A stretch of DNA of 64,000 nt, taken from positions 1-64,000 of the forward strand of contig NZ_SOEE01000001.1 in NCBI RefSeq assembly GCF_004366035.1, in the 5' to 3' direction. The notes under the pieces are model-generated. The model was not told the origin of the DNA, searched no databases, and worked only from the letters and a program-made list of their open reading frames with translations. This document shows positions 17,342 through 26,525 of this stretch, piece after piece. The stretch comes from Cytobacillus oceanisediminis (GTDB lineage: Bacteria; Bacillota; Bacilli; Bacillales; Cytobacillaceae). How positions within the stretch are numbered: the first letter of the stretch is position 1; each line of letters opens with the position of its first letter. The translations under genes and the position numbers were made by a program.

Positions 17342-19180
17342 ATGAGACCAATGCTTCCTACATTAACTTTTGATGTGCCGGAAGAGAAGGAATGGCTCTT
17401 TGAAGCAAAGTATGATGGTTTTAGAGCAATCCTGCACTTGGAAAAGAAACCCAGACTGACAAGCAGGAATGATAAACCTTTATTACATATCTTCCCCGAA
17501 ATTAAGGAATTTTTGGAGCAAAACAAAGATAAATTCGAACCATACCTTCCACTTACACTAGATGGAGAATTAGTCTTTCTGGAGAATCCCTATAAAGCCA
17601 ATTTTGCGTCCATCCAGGTCAGGGGCAGGATGAGGTCTGAAAAGAAAATTCAAGAAAAGGCAAAAACTTCCCCCTGCCGTCTTTTAATTTTTGACATTTT
17701 GATGGTGAAAGGCAAAAAGATGACCAATAAAGAGTACTATACCAGAAAAGCAGAGCTGGAAGCATTATTTGAAGATTGTAACATGCCCTTAAAGCCTGAT
17801 GAGAAGGATCCGAGATTGATACAATTAATCCCTCCTTACCGCAGCTTTAATGAACTTTGGGAAAAAATTGTCCTGCATGATGGCGAAGGAATCGTGGCAA
17901 AGCAGATGAAGAATAAGTGGGAAGAAGGAAAGAGATCATCTTTATGGCTAAAAATCAAGAATTGGAAATACGTTAATTGCTTTATCACTGCATATGAAAA
18001 ATCAAATGGCTACTTTTATGCTGGTGTATACCAAGGGGATCGTGTCATTGCAATCGGACAGTTTCTTTTTGGGTTGAAGCCCGATGAAAAACAAGCCTTA
18101 TTCCAAATAATCAAAGATAATAAAACAGATGAAAACAGCCAATTCATTTATGTAGAACCAGCAATATGTGTTGAAGTTAAATATCTTGAGATTTATGAGG
18201 ATCAAATGCGTGAACCGCATTTTCACCAGTTTCGTTTCGATTTGAAGCCTGATGCCTGCACTTATGATAAATTTATACAACAGCAGAAAAACCTGCCTCC
18301 CGAAATAGAAATCACCCATCCAGATAAGCCATTATGGGAAACACCAGCTATTCAAAAGATTGATTACATTCACTTTTTAAGAGAGATTGCACCATATATG
18401 CTGCCATTTTTAAAGAACAGGCTTTTAACTGTAATCCGCTACCCGCATGGGATCTTTGCTGAGCCATTCTACCAGAAAAATTGCCCTGATTACGCACCGG
18501 ATATTGTAGAAACTGAAACGTCCGAAGGCATCAACTATATCATCTGCAATAATCTTCAAACACTGCTCTGGCTTGGCAACCAGCTGGCATTTGAATTTCA
18601 TATCCCATTTAAGACCATTTACAGCAATGGACCAAGCGAAATAGTGTTTGATTTAGATCCTCCTTCGAGGGATGCTTTTCATCTTGCCATTAAAGCTGCT
18701 CTATTGATTAAAGAGGTGCTTGATCAGCTGAAATTAATCAGCTTTGTTAAAACATCCGGAAATAAAGGTCTGCAAATCTATATCCCCCTGCAGGAAAATA
18801 CGTATAGCTTTGATGATACTCGGCTGTTCACCGAATTTATTGCCCAGTATCTAATTACCAATGACCCAGAATCTTTCACAATAGAAAGATTAAAGAAAAA
18901 TCGCGGAGGCAGGCTTTATGTGGATTATATCCAGCATGCAGAAGGCAAGACAATCATTGCTCCTTATTCAGCAAGAGGAAATAAAGCAGCGACTGTTGCT
19001 GCTCCTCTTTTTTGGGAGGAAGTCAACGAGAAATTAACAATGGAGCGATTTCAGATAACCAATCTTATAAAACGGGTAAACAGCGATGGAGATCCATTCA
19101 GTTCTTATTTTCGGACAAAGGAAATTCAGCCCTTTTCTCCGGTGCTTGATTTTTTAAAACAGCAAAACAAAAAAGGATAA
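17342..19180 (+). CDS. ligD: ATP-dependent DNA ligase LigD (ligase plus polymerase domains)
   Basis: The 612-residue protein performs NHEJ end processing and sealing. Domain order is ligase first: adenylation site EAKYDGFRAIL with the nucleophilic Lys23, then DGELVFL, EGIVAKQ and WLKIKNW, followed by an OB fold. From about residue 315 comes the primase/polymerase domain (YPHGIFAEPFYQKNCP, IVFDLDPPS with the metal Asp pair, SGNKGLQIYIPL, GGRLYVDYIQ). No phosphoesterase domain, as in B. subtilis LigD. ATG start behind AAAGGAGGCCAAATTGA. It is divergent from ku rather than in an operon with it, as in B. subtilis. Confidence 0.95.
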   Translation: MRPMLPTLTFDVPEEKEWLFEAKYDGFRAILHLEKKPRLTSRNDKPLLHIFPEIKEFLEQNKDKFEPYLPLTLDGELVFLENPYKANFASIQVRGRMRSEKKIQEKAKTSPCRLLIFDILMVKGKKMTNKEYYTRKAELEALFEDCNMPLKPDEKDPRLIQLIPPYRSFNELWEKIVLHDGEGIVAKQMKNKWEEGKRSSLWLKIKNWKYVNCFITAYEKSNGYFYAGVYQGDRVIAIGQFLFGLKPDEKQALFQIIKDNKTDENSQFIYVEPAICVEVKYLEIYEDQMREPHFHQFRFDLKPDACTYDKFIQQQKNLPPEIEITHPDKPLWETPAIQKIDYIHFLREIAPYMLPFLKNRLLTVIRYPHGIFAEPFYQKNCPDYAPDIVETETSEGINYIICNNLQTLLWLGNQLAFEFHIPFKTIYSNGPSEIVFDLDPPSRDAFHLAIKAALLIKEVLDQLKLISFVKTSGNKGLQIYIPLQENTYSFDDTRLFTEFIAQYLITNDPESFTIERLKKNRGGRLYVDYIQHAEGKTIIAPYSARGNKAATVAAPLFWEEVNEKLTMERFQITNLIKRVNSDGDPFSSYFRTKEIQPFSPVLDFLKQQNKKG

Positions 19181-19197
19181 GGCCAGTGCCTTATCCT
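19172..19197 (-). terminator. Intrinsic terminator of dapF
   Basis: Minus-strand AGGATAAGGC, ACTG, GCCTTATCCT, then TTTTTGTTTTGC. The arms overlap the ends of both dapF and ligD, so the convergent genes share it. Confidence 0.8.
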
Positions 19198-20179
19198 ACA
19201 TCCATTCTTTAAGTACTGCTTGTGCATATTCCTGAAGTTTAGCATACTGCTTAATTTCTCCAGTATGTTCCTCTTTCGGGGATAGGGTGAACTTTGCTGG
19301 TTTTTCCATATTGATCTCCGCTTCACAGCGGTAAACATAGCTGGCATTCCCAATTAAATCAATGGACTGCCTGCCATTCTTCTCGTGAACTACACAGCGC
19401 ACTTTTCCGCCATTATTGTATACTTCAACAGGCTCTTCGATTTTATTCAGCCCATTCATGCAAGTGACAAGTGTTGAAGCGGACATGGCAGTACCGCAGG
19501 CATTGGTAAATCCTACTCCCCGCTCAAATGTCCTTACATAAATATGCCCTTTTTTTAGTGGCTTTACAAAGCTGACATTTACTCCATCAGGAAAGAAATC
19601 ATTTGGCCCGTTCAAGTATTCGCTGATCTTTTTTTGCAGGTCAGATGTAATTTGCTCTTTCTCCACAATCGAAACAAAGTGGGGATTAGGGACTGCTAAT
19701 GCTGTAAATACTAATTCCTCTGAAATACCTCTGACTTTTTCATTAATTATAGTTTCTTTATCGAGAACTAAAGGAAGATCCTTCAAATCGAATGAAACAG
19801 GGGAAATTTCAACAAGATAAGTCGGAATGTCCTCAAAGATGTCCTCTTGCTTTTTCACCTGCAAATCCGCTTTCATGGTTTCAATGATGGCTTCTTTTAG
19901 ACCAAGAAGTTCACATACATAACGGGCAACGCATCTTAATCCATTTCCGCACATTGAGGCTTCTGATCCATCCGGATTAAAAACACGCATCCTGGCATCT
20001 GCTTTTTCGCTTTTTAATACGAAAAGAATTCCATCTGCACCAAGTTCAGTGCTGCGGTCACATATTGCTTTGGCAAGCTCGGCACGATTTTCTTCTGTAA
20101 AATTATACGTATGGGAAATTTCATCTATTATAAAAAAATCATTTCCTGATCCATGACATTTCAGCAGTTCAATTTTCAT
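19196..20179 (-). CDS. dapF: Diaminopimelate epimerase DapF
   Basis: The 327-residue PLP-independent epimerase converts LL- to meso-diaminopimelate for lysine and peptidoglycan. Both active-site cysteines are present: MCGNGLRC (Cys77) and FTNACGTAMSA (about residue 227). Substrate-binding NDFFIID and VPNPHFV blocks are also present. The ATG at 20179 follows TTTGGAGGTATTACT. The protein is about 40 residues longer than the 284-residue B. subtilis DapF, owing to a C-terminal extension (SPKEEHTGEIKQYAKLQEY...) with helical character, seen in some Bacillus relatives. It is convergent with ligD. A second epimerase elsewhere in the genome cannot be excluded. Confidence 0.93.
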   Translation of the reverse strand: MKIELLKCHGSGNDFFIIDEISHTYNFTEENRAELAKAICDRSTELGADGILFVLKSEKADARMRVFNPDGSEASMCGNGLRCVARYVCELLGLKEAIIETMKADLQVKKQEDIFEDIPTYLVEISPVSFDLKDLPLVLDKETIINEKVRGISEELVFTALAVPNPHFVSIVEKEQITSDLQKKISEYLNGPNDFFPDGVNVSFVKPLKKGHIYVRTFERGVGFTNACGTAMSASTLVTCMNGLNKIEEPVEVYNNGGKVRCVVHEKNGRQSIDLIGNASYVYRCEAEINMEKPAKFTLSPKEEHTGEIKQYAKLQEYAQAVLKEWM

Positions 20180-20311
20180 AGTAATACCTCCAAACCATTT
20201 GTAGCTCAACTTATAAATAAGAGTGCCATAAAAGCATTTATTATTCAATAATTGTTTTCTTTATTATATTATTAATTTACCAGAAAACTGATAAGTTCCG
20301 TCTTTAGGGAA

Positions 20312-20590
20312 GTGACCGATATTAATACTGATCTTTATACATTTAAATTTTTCATTCAGCGGATTGAAGAGTTTGGCAGCGTAATTAATGAAAAAAATGC
20401 CTTTGTACAAACAACGGCATTTTTTAATAAAACAATTGTATATGAAGGGATTATCCGGGTGCGGTTTAATGACTATGGGATTTTCCCCTTCCCTGAGGAC
20501 CTTTCCCGGGCAGACATTCCGGTGTCTGTTAAAAGGAAGATGGCCGCAGAAATGAAAAGATATATTAAGCCGCAGAAAAAATATCTATAA
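20312..20590 (+). CDS. Small hypothetical protein
   Basis: The 92-residue basic protein ends in KRKMAAEMKRYIKPQKKYL. A predicted beta-strand pair (KTIVYEGIIRVRFNDYGIFPF) follows an N-terminal helix. The start is uncertain: GTG at 20312 lies only two bases after AGGGAA, and the frame stays open upstream without a better codon. Coding potential is supported by length and composition but not by a recognisable family. It is followed by a decayed EAL/HDOD gene on the other strand. Confidence 0.5.
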   Translation: MTDINTDLYTFKFFIQRIEEFGSVINEKNAFVQTTAFFNKTIVYEGIIRVRFNDYGIFPFPEDLSRADIPVSVKRKMAAEMKRYIKPQKKYL

Positions 20591-20602
20591 TGGCACCCGA
20601 GG

Positions 20603-21030
20603 CTAACATATTAGCTCGGCCGATTGCTGGCTGGACCAGGCTAATGATTCTGAATAGATCTTCAAAATGATTTTTTCATCAACATTCAGTTTCTCACACA
20701 TTTCGCTGATCCTGCTCCGTTGTGCTTTCTCTACTGCAAAAGCTAGATCGAGTGTCTCTTTCAGCTTATTATTATTCCTCGGTGGGCTTCACAGATATCA
20801 TCCTGCAAAGGAAGTTTATCGAGAATTTGACTCAACGGAATATTCAGCAATGAAACCATTAATGAAAACATCCCTGTCATAAAATTGCTGGATGAATAGC
20901 CTTCTCCAGCTTCTGAGTCTCCCAATTTCCTCACACATTATGGCACGAATCATTGATAACCTAATTGTCTCTTCAGCCATTTGGGATTTTTGAATAATAT
21001 CTTCCCTTACCGCCAATACATAAAAAGGAT
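20603..21030 (-). pseudogene. 3' remnant of a YuxH-like EAL/HDOD protein
   Basis: The minus strand encodes the C-terminal part of an HDOD domain in three consecutive frames: YVLAVREDIIQKSQ...IGRLRSWRRLFIQQF, then a shift to FSLMVSLLNIPLSQILDKLP and DDICEAHRG, then a shift to LKETLDLAFAVEKAQRSRI through SLAWSSQQSAELIC and a stop. This is the expected ending of YuxH-type proteins (EAL plus HDOD). At least two frameshifts are present and the whole EAL part is missing. The break begins at the purine-permease terminator, so the 5' portion was lost by deletion up to that point. Confidence 0.65.
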
Positions 21031-21048
21031 GCCCCAATAGGGCATCCC
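21022..21048 (-). terminator. Intrinsic terminator of the purine permease
   Basis: Minus-strand GGATGCCC, TATTG, GGGCATCC, then TTTTTATG, about 10 bases after the permease stop. Confidence 0.85.
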
Positions 21049-21058
21049 AATATCTATA

Positions 21059-22357
21059 TTAACTAATTACATGAAAAACAAAGTTGAATAAAAATAAAGC
21101 AGCTATGACATACAATGCAAATGAAACTTCCTTTGCTTTGCCTATCGAAATCTTTAAGATTGGATAAAGAATAAATCCAATGGCAATGCCGTCCGCAATA
21201 CTATACGTGAACGGGATCATGGCAATGATAAAGATAGCTGGAAAGCTTTCGCTCATATCCTTTAAGTCAAGATTGCGGATGTTTTGAAGCATCAGTCCGC
21301 CAATAATGATAAGGATAGGTGCAATTGCACTGTTGGGAATCAATTTAATAACAGGAATAAAGAATGCGGATAGCATAAACAGGAATCCAGTTGTAACTGC
21401 TGTCAGCCCTGTACGACCGCCGGCAGCCATACTTGCTGCACTTTCAACCGTTGATACAGTTGGGCTTGTCCCAAAAATACCTGACAATAATGCAGAAACT
21501 GAATTTGCCTGAAAAGCACGCTTAAACTGTTCCGGCCTATTAATAAAACCAACATGACCATGGACTAATCCAATATTTTCAAAGACAAGAACCATCGTCA
21601 GTGAAAAAATGGCAATCCAAAAAGTGACGGAAAGCACGTTATCAAATGACATTGCTCCAAAAACTTCCATATAATCGGAAAGAGCGAACGGCTTTTCATT
21701 GGTATTTTGCACATTAATCAGACCAAAAGCCCATGCTATCGCTGTTCCTGCTACAACAGTAATCAAAAAGTTGCCAGGCACATTGCGCATGAATAAAATG
21801 ATGGCAAGCAAGAACGTTAAAATGGTTGCAAGCACTTGCGGGTCTCCAAGTTCACCCAGAGCAATAATGGAGTTTGTTCCTTTTTCGACGATTCCGCCTT
21901 TTTCAAGTCCGATCAGCATCAAGAAAAGTCCGAGTCCAACTGTTATTGCTTCTTTAAGTGAATGCGGAATCGATTCGCTCAATGTCTTTGCGAATCGCGA
22001 AAATGCCACGAATACAAAGATCAGACCAGAAATAAAAACAACAGCTAATGCTTCCTGCCAGGATAAGCCCATGGATTGGACCATAGTATAGGAAAATAAA
22101 GCATTAATTCCCATTCCAGGCACAAGGAGAATCGGTACATTTGCCCAAAATCCCATAATCAAACAGCCGACAACCGATGTTATAATGGTTGCAAAAATGG
22201 CTGCTTCCAGCGGAATTCCTGCTTCAGAGAGAATTAGAGAGTTAACTGCGATAATATAAACAATCGTAAAAAAGCCGATTGCCCCAGCCATAACCTCCCT
22301 TTTTACAGTTGTTCCATTTGAATCAAGCTGAAAAAGCTGGTTAAACCACTTATTCAT
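21059..22357 (-). CDS. NCS2-family purine permease (PbuG/PbuO-like)
   Basis: The 432-residue transporter has about 12-14 membrane helices and belongs to the AzgA-type branch: VPGMGINALFSYT, IPHSLKEAITVGLGLFLMLIGLEKGG, LVFENIGLVHGHVG, GTSPTVSTVESAASMAAGGRTGLTAV. B. subtilis members PbuG and PbuO import hypoxanthine and guanine with protons. The specificity cannot be set further. The ATG has only a weak GATAGGTAG ribosome binding site. A sigma-A-like promoter lies about 105 bp upstream. No purine riboswitch is evident in the leader, which is notable because pbuG in B. subtilis has one. Confidence 0.9.
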   Translation of the reverse strand: MNKWFNQLFQLDSNGTTVKREVMAGAIGFFTIVYIIAVNSLILSEAGIPLEAAIFATIITSVVGCLIMGFWANVPILLVPGMGINALFSYTMVQSMGLSWQEALAVVFISGLIFVFVAFSRFAKTLSESIPHSLKEAITVGLGLFLMLIGLEKGGIVEKGTNSIIALGELGDPQVLATILTFLLAIILFMRNVPGNFLITVVAGTAIAWAFGLINVQNTNEKPFALSDYMEVFGAMSFDNVLSVTFWIAIFSLTMVLVFENIGLVHGHVGFINRPEQFKRAFQANSVSALLSGIFGTSPTVSTVESAASMAAGGRTGLTAVTTGFLFMLSAFFIPVIKLIPNSAIAPILIIIGGLMLQNIRNLDLKDMSESFPAIFIIAMIPFTYSIADGIAIGFILYPILKISIGKAKEVSFALYVIAALFLFNFVFHVIS

Positions 22358-22463
22358 ATATACTACCTATCTATTAAATTAGCCCTCTCCCTACCCGCTC
22401 TCCCCGCATATATCTCCCTCAGTTAAGAGGGATTAGAAAAAACACGGGTGAGCCACAAGCATT

Positions 22464-22492
22464 ATTTTATCAAAAAAAACTCATTCTGCCAA
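22464..22492 (-). promoter_or_regulatory. Candidate promoter of the purine permease
   Basis: Minus-strand TTGGCA, 17 bp, TAAAAT. The 90-nt leader that follows contains a small CCCTC/GAGGG hairpin and no recognisable purine aptamer. Confidence 0.5.
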
Positions 22493-22526
22493 TAGAAAGG
22501 TCAGACGTCTGCTCATATATTTTTAA

Positions 22527-22558
22527 AAAAATCGGCGGAAACTTCCCCGCCGATTTTG
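22527..22558 (-). terminator. Intrinsic terminator of the rib operon
   Basis: Minus-strand AAAATCGGCGG, GGAAGTTT, CCGCCGATTTT, then TTTTAAAAATA, downstream of ribH. Confidence 0.88.
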
Positions 22559-22635
22559 ATAGATATAGCAACAGGACAAGATAATTGCACCCGTAAAATA
22601 CTCTTATTTTTCATACCCGCAAAAAATACGGAACA

Positions 22636-23112
22636 TTATTCACCGTCGGATAATTGTCTATACAGATTTCCCATTTCAATAGCTCCAACAGCCGCTTCCC
22701 ATCCTTTATTTCCGGCTTTGGTGCCAGCACGCTCAATTGCCTGTTCAATCGTGTCAGTTGTAAGAACACCGAAGATAACAGGGACACCGCTTTGCAATGC
22801 TGTCGCTGAGACCCCTTTAGCCACTTCGCCGCTGACAAAATCAAAATGCGGAGTTGCTCCGCGAATCACTGTGCCAAGAGTGATGACTGCATCATACTTT
22901 CCGGATTGGGACAGCTTTTTAGCTGCCAGAGGAATTTCGAATGCTCCAGGAACCCACACAACTGTCACATCTTCTTCGCTTACTCCGTGGCGCTTAAGTG
23001 CATCTTCCGCTCCGCTTAAAAGCTTGCCCGTAATGAATTCATTAAAACGCGACACTACTATTGCCATTTTTAATCCTGTTCCTACTAAATGTCCTTCAAT
23101 TACCTTTTTCAT
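22636..23112 (-). CDS. ribH: 6,7-dimethyl-8-ribityllumazine synthase RibH
   Basis: The 158-residue enzyme condenses 5-amino-6-ribitylaminouracil with 3,4-dihydroxy-2-butanone-4-phosphate. Signatures: [53 protein letters not shown] (catalytic His) and [32 protein letters not shown]. It forms 60-mer capsids around RibE in Bacillus. Last gene of ribDE-BA-H, 14 bp after ribBA, followed by a strong terminator. ATG start behind AAGGGAGCGATTAGAG. Confidence 0.97.
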   Translation of the reverse strand: MKKVIEGHLVGTGLKMAIVVSRFNEFITGKLLSGAEDALKRHGVSEEDVTVVWVPGAFEIPLAAKKLSQSGKYDAVITLGTVIRGATPHFDFVSGEVAKGVSATALQSGVPVIFGVLTTDTIEQAIERAGTKAGNKGWEAAVGAIEMGNLYRQLSDGE

Positions 23113-23126
23113 CTCTAATCGCTCCC

Positions 23127-24320
23127 TTAAAATTGTAATAAATGTCCAAGTTTTGTTTTCTTTGTTTTTAAGTAATTCTCATTTTCAGATTTGGCAGGCA
23201 TTTGAAGAGGAACCCGTTCGGATACCTCCAGCCCATAGCCGCCCAGTCCAGCAATTTTGCGAGGGTTGTTGGTTAGAAGGCGCATTTTTTTCACCCCAAG
23301 ATCCCTAAGGATTTGTGCACCTACCCCATAGTCGCGAAGATCGTCCTTAAATCCGAGCTTATGATTTGCTTCTACGGTATCGTAGCCCTCTTCCTGCAGC
23401 TTATAGGCTTTCATTTTATTGATGAGGCCGATGCCGCGTCCTTCCTGTCTCATATATAAAAGGATTCCCCGGCCTGCCTCTTCAATCTGTGCCAACGCTG
23501 CTTCAAGCTGCGGTCCGCAGTCACAGCGGTTGGATCCAAATACATCTCCGGTCAGACACTCAGAATGCACACGAAGCAATACCGGTACATTTTCATCGAT
23601 TTCTCCCTTTACAAGAGCTACATGGTCTTTTCCATCGACAGTGTTTGTATAGCCTACTGCTTTAAAATCTCCAAATTCTGTTGGAAGCTGTATCTCCACT
23701 TCCCTTTTTACAATGGAGTCATGCTTCAATCGATACTCTATCAATTGCTGAATAGTAATCATTTTTATGTTGAATTTTTCAGCCACTTTTTCCAGGTCAT
23801 CCACTCGAGCCATCGTTCCGTCGTCTTTCATTATTTCACAGATAATCCCTGCTGGTGCAGCACCGGCTAGACGTGCAAGATCGACGGCGGCCTCTGTATG
23901 GCCTGCACGCCTTAAGACTCCTCCTTTTTTGGCCACTAGCGGAAAAACATGTCCCGGCCGGGAAAAGTCTGCTGGTTTAGCGTCGTCCTCAAGCATTTCT
24001 TTTATTGTGAATGCACGCTCAAATGCACTGATGCCTGTAGTGGTTTTCACATGGTCAATACTGATTGTGAAAGCTGTTCCATGACTGTCAGTGTTCACTT
24101 CTGCCATTGGATTCAGTTCCAATTTTTCAGCCAGCTCCTCAGTGATAGGTGTACAAATCAGGCCTCTGCCTTCTTTGGCCATAAAGTTGATCGTGTCCGG
24201 TTTCGCATATTCCGCGATTGCCAGGAAATCCCCTTCATTTTCCCTGTCTTCATCATCACAGACAATAATGACTTTTCCTGCTTTTAAATCTTCTAATGCC
24301 TCATTTATTTCACTGAACAT
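23127..24320 (-). CDS. ribBA: Bifunctional DHBP synthase/GTP cyclohydrolase II RibBA
   Basis: The 397-residue fusion has an N-terminal 3,4-dihydroxy-2-butanone-4-phosphate synthase domain (about residues 1-200): [48 protein letters not shown]. The C-terminal GTP cyclohydrolase II domain carries [17 protein letters not shown] and NRCDCGPQL (the three zinc cysteines), then [10 protein letters not shown] and LLTNNPRKI. It supplies both precursors of riboflavin. ATG behind AAGGAGGGTCAATCAAAC. Central gene of the FMN-riboswitch-controlled operon. Confidence 0.97.
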   Translation of the reverse strand: MFSEINEALEDLKAGKVIIVCDDEDRENEGDFLAIAEYAKPDTINFMAKEGRGLICTPITEELAEKLELNPMAEVNTDSHGTAFTISIDHVKTTTGISAFERAFTIKEMLEDDAKPADFSRPGHVFPLVAKKGGVLRRAGHTEAAVDLARLAGAAPAGIICEIMKDDGTMARVDDLEKVAEKFNIKMITIQQLIEYRLKHDSIVKREVEIQLPTEFGDFKAVGYTNTVDGKDHVALVKGEIDENVPVLLRVHSECLTGDVFGSNRCDCGPQLEAALAQIEEAGRGILLYMRQEGRGIGLINKMKAYKLQEEGYDTVEANHKLGFKDDLRDYGVGAQILRDLGVKKMRLLTNNPRKIAGLGGYGLEVSERVPLQMPAKSENENYLKTKKTKLGHLLQF

Positions 24321-24343
24321 GTTTGATTGACCCTCCTTGCTAA

Positions 24344-24997
24344 TTATATGAAGCCGTTCTCCTTAAGGAGTCGCTCAGAAATTCCTTCTTTTGGCGATGC
24401 GGTTTCCTGCTGCCTGTTCATGAAGGAATATAGATATTTGGCAAGCATATCGAACTCGAGGTTAACAATGTCTCCCGCTGCTTTGAACCCCAGTACCGTT
24501 TCACTTGCTGTGTGGGGAATGATCGAGACAGTAACAGTATTGTCTTCATTGCCGAAAACAGTCAGGGAAATCCCATCCACGGCAATTGATCCTTTCATGA
24601 TAAGCAAATGACTTAATGCAGGAGGCACAGATATTTGTATATAAATGGCGTTTTCACTCACTGTTTTTTTTAGAATCTGACCAGTTCCATCAATATGCCC
24701 TGTCACAAAATGCCCCCCAAAGCGGCCATTTGCCGACATCGCCCTCTCCAGGTTGACTTTTGTTCGTTCTTTAATGGCAGAAAGCGAAGTACTTTTGAAT
24801 GTTTCAGGCATGACATCTGCTGAAAATTCATTTTTCGCAAATTCCGTAACTGTTAGGCACACGCCATTTACCGAAATGCTGTCCCCCAGTTGAACATCTG
24901 TTAAAACTTTGGAAGCTTGAATCGTCAGTTTCATTGCCTTGCCTTGCTGAACTACTTTTTTTACTGTCCCCAGTTCCTCAATAATTCCAGTAAACAT
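24344..24997 (-). CDS. ribE: Riboflavin synthase alpha subunit RibE
   Basis: The 217-residue enzyme has the expected two tandem lumazine-binding halves. The N-terminal half begins [12 protein letters not shown] and includes [16 protein letters not shown] and [10 protein letters not shown]. The second half repeats the pattern ([33 protein letters not shown]). It dismutates two lumazines to riboflavin. Its ATG overlaps the ribD stop (TAATG), implying translational coupling. ribBA follows 23 bp later. Confidence 0.97.
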   Translation of the reverse strand: MFTGIIEELGTVKKVVQQGKAMKLTIQASKVLTDVQLGDSISVNGVCLTVTEFAKNEFSADVMPETFKSTSLSAIKERTKVNLERAMSANGRFGGHFVTGHIDGTGQILKKTVSENAIYIQISVPPALSHLLIMKGSIAVDGISLTVFGNEDNTVTVSIIPHTASETVLGFKAAGDIVNLEFDMLAKYLYSFMNRQQETASPKEGISERLLKENGFI

Positions 24998-26094
24998 TAC
25001 TCCTTGGCCTCCCTCAGCGGTTTTGCGGTAATTCTAAGGTCTCCGCCAATCCTATCAATTTCTGTAAATTCCAGTACAGGGGCATCTTTTACATAGTCGG
25101 CACCATCCCCGCCAATAAAGGGTATCGCCTTATTGCCTCCTATAATTTTAGGAGCCATATAAAGGATTATCTGCTGAAAGAAACCGCTTTTTATAAATGA
25201 AGCATGGATTTCAGATCCGCCTTCAACAAATAAAGTCATGATGTTTCTTTCACCTAAATTTTTTAATACTTCTTTAATCGGCACCTCATTAGCAGGAAAA
25301 GAAAAAACTTCAGCATCATACTTCCTTATCTCTTCTGCCTTTGACCGATCTATATTGCAGCCGGTAAAGATTATGGTCTTTACAGACTGATCTCGAATGA
25401 CATTTGCGTCAGAGGGAATTCTCAGATTTGTATCTAATACAACTCGAATGGGATTTTTTCCGCCTTGGGGCAGCCTGGCGGTTAAAAGGGGATTATCGTG
25501 AATGATCGTATTTACACCTGTAAGTATTGCGTCATGTTCATGCCGTAGCCGATGCACATCCTGCCTGGATTCTGGAGAAGTAATCCATTTGCTGTCACCG
25601 GTTTTTGCAGCTGTTTTTCCATCAAACGATGAGGCTGCTTTAAGGGTTACATATGGTGTCTTTGTTTTTATATAATGGAAAAATGGTTCGTTTAGGGCAT
25701 CTGCTTCCTCCTTCAATAAGCCGGTCACCACTTCAATCCCGGCATCCTGCATTCTTTCAATTCCTTTGCCGGAAACTAAAGGATTGGGATCAGCAGAAGC
25801 AATAAAAACCCTATTAATTCCTGATTTAATTATTAAGTCTGCGCATGGCGGAGTCCTGCCAAAATGGCTGCATGGCTCCAGCGTGACATAAATATCAGCG
25901 CCTTTAGCCTCATCGCCAGCTGCAGCAATCGCATGGACTTCAGCATGGGGAGTTCCTGCTTTCAGGTGAGTACCCATCCCCAGAATTTCACCATTTTTAA
26001 CTACAACCGCACCCACCTGCGGGTTAGGACTGGTTTGGCCTTTAGTGGCCGCTGCCAGGCTGATGGCTAACTTCATATATTCCTGATGGTTCAA
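24997..26094 (-). CDS. ribD: Bifunctional riboflavin deaminase/reductase RibD
   Basis: The 365-residue enzyme has a CDA-type deaminase domain first (HAEVHAIAAAG with the zinc His and catalytic Glu, then EPCSHFGRTPPCADLI), followed by the pyrimidine reductase domain (FDGKTAAKTGDSKWITS, DAILTGVNTI, LFVEGGSEIHASFI). The probable start is TTG: the family N-terminus needs the NHQEYMKLAISLA segment, and GGAGGATTCAGATAATT lies upstream. A shorter ATG seven codons in has a weaker AGGA site. First gene of the rib operon, behind the FMN riboswitch and terminator. Confidence 0.95.
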   Translation of the reverse strand: MNHQEYMKLAISLAAATKGQTSPNPQVGAVVVKNGEILGMGTHLKAGTPHAEVHAIAAAGDEAKGADIYVTLEPCSHFGRTPPCADLIIKSGINRVFIASADPNPLVSGKGIERMQDAGIEVVTGLLKEEADALNEPFFHYIKTKTPYVTLKAASSFDGKTAAKTGDSKWITSPESRQDVHRLRHEHDAILTGVNTIIHDNPLLTARLPQGGKNPIRVVLDTNLRIPSDANVIRDQSVKTIIFTGCNIDRSKAEEIRKYDAEVFSFPANEVPIKEVLKNLGERNIMTLFVEGGSEIHASFIKSGFFQQIILYMAPKIIGGNKAIPFIGGDGADYVKDAPVLEFTEIDRIGGDLRITAKPLREAKE

Positions 26095-26140
26095 ATTATC
26101 TGAATCCTCCTTCCCTTGCTATTTCTCCAAATTAAGTACA

Positions 26141-26184
26141 AAACGGCAAAACCCCGTACACCAACTAGGTGAAACGGGGCAAAA
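26141..26184 (-). terminator. Riboswitch-controlled terminator of the rib operon
   Basis: Minus-strand GCCCCGTTTCACC, TAGTT, GGTGTACGGGG, then TTTTGCCGTTTT, between the FMN aptamer and ribD. Formation of this hairpin when FMN is bound would stop transcription. Confidence 0.85.
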
Positions 26185-26236
26185 TCACATGACGAAATAA
26201 GCGTTTCAAAAAGGTTTTTTTGAACGCAGCATATAA

Positions 26237-26400
26237 TCATTCCTTCTCCCATCCAGACTCTCACTGTCGGCTTTGGAGTTTCACCAAATCCACCGTTTTC
26301 ATTAGAAAGCATCTCTGCTAATAAAACCGGGTCACGGACTAAGAGGGCTTACCCTCATCACCGCCGGTTGGGAATTTCACCCTGCCCCGAAGGAAATCCT
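26237..26400 (-). promoter_or_regulatory. FMN riboswitch (RFN element)
   Basis: On the minus strand the aptamer reads in order TTCGGGGCAGGGTGAAATTC, CCAACCGGCGGT, TAGTCCGTGACCC, GGTGGATTTGGTGAAACTCC, AAGCCGACAGT, AGTCTGGATGGGAGAAGGA. All conserved RFN blocks are intact. A TATAAT -10 at 26406-26411 sits just upstream. It controls the whole ribDE-BA-H operon by FMN. Confidence 0.97.
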
Positions 26401-26525
26401 ATTCTATTATAAGAATCTTACCATGAATAGTCGGAAGATACAAAGAGAATTGTTTATGAAAGAATCGAAACTTTTGCTTAAAACTGCCGTATAGTTAATT
26501 ATAGAAGAAGGAGAGGACTTTCAAT

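Noticed and set aside
22358..22463. Purine riboswitch before the permease gene
   Set aside because: The conserved core of the purine aptamer is not found in the leader, only a small CCCTC/GAGGG hairpin.
22556..24330. Plus-strand ORFs over ribH and ribBA
   Set aside because: Shadows of well-identified riboflavin genes.
26091..26312. Minus-strand ORF overlapping the FMN riboswitch
   Set aside because: Translates the aptamer; no coding signal.
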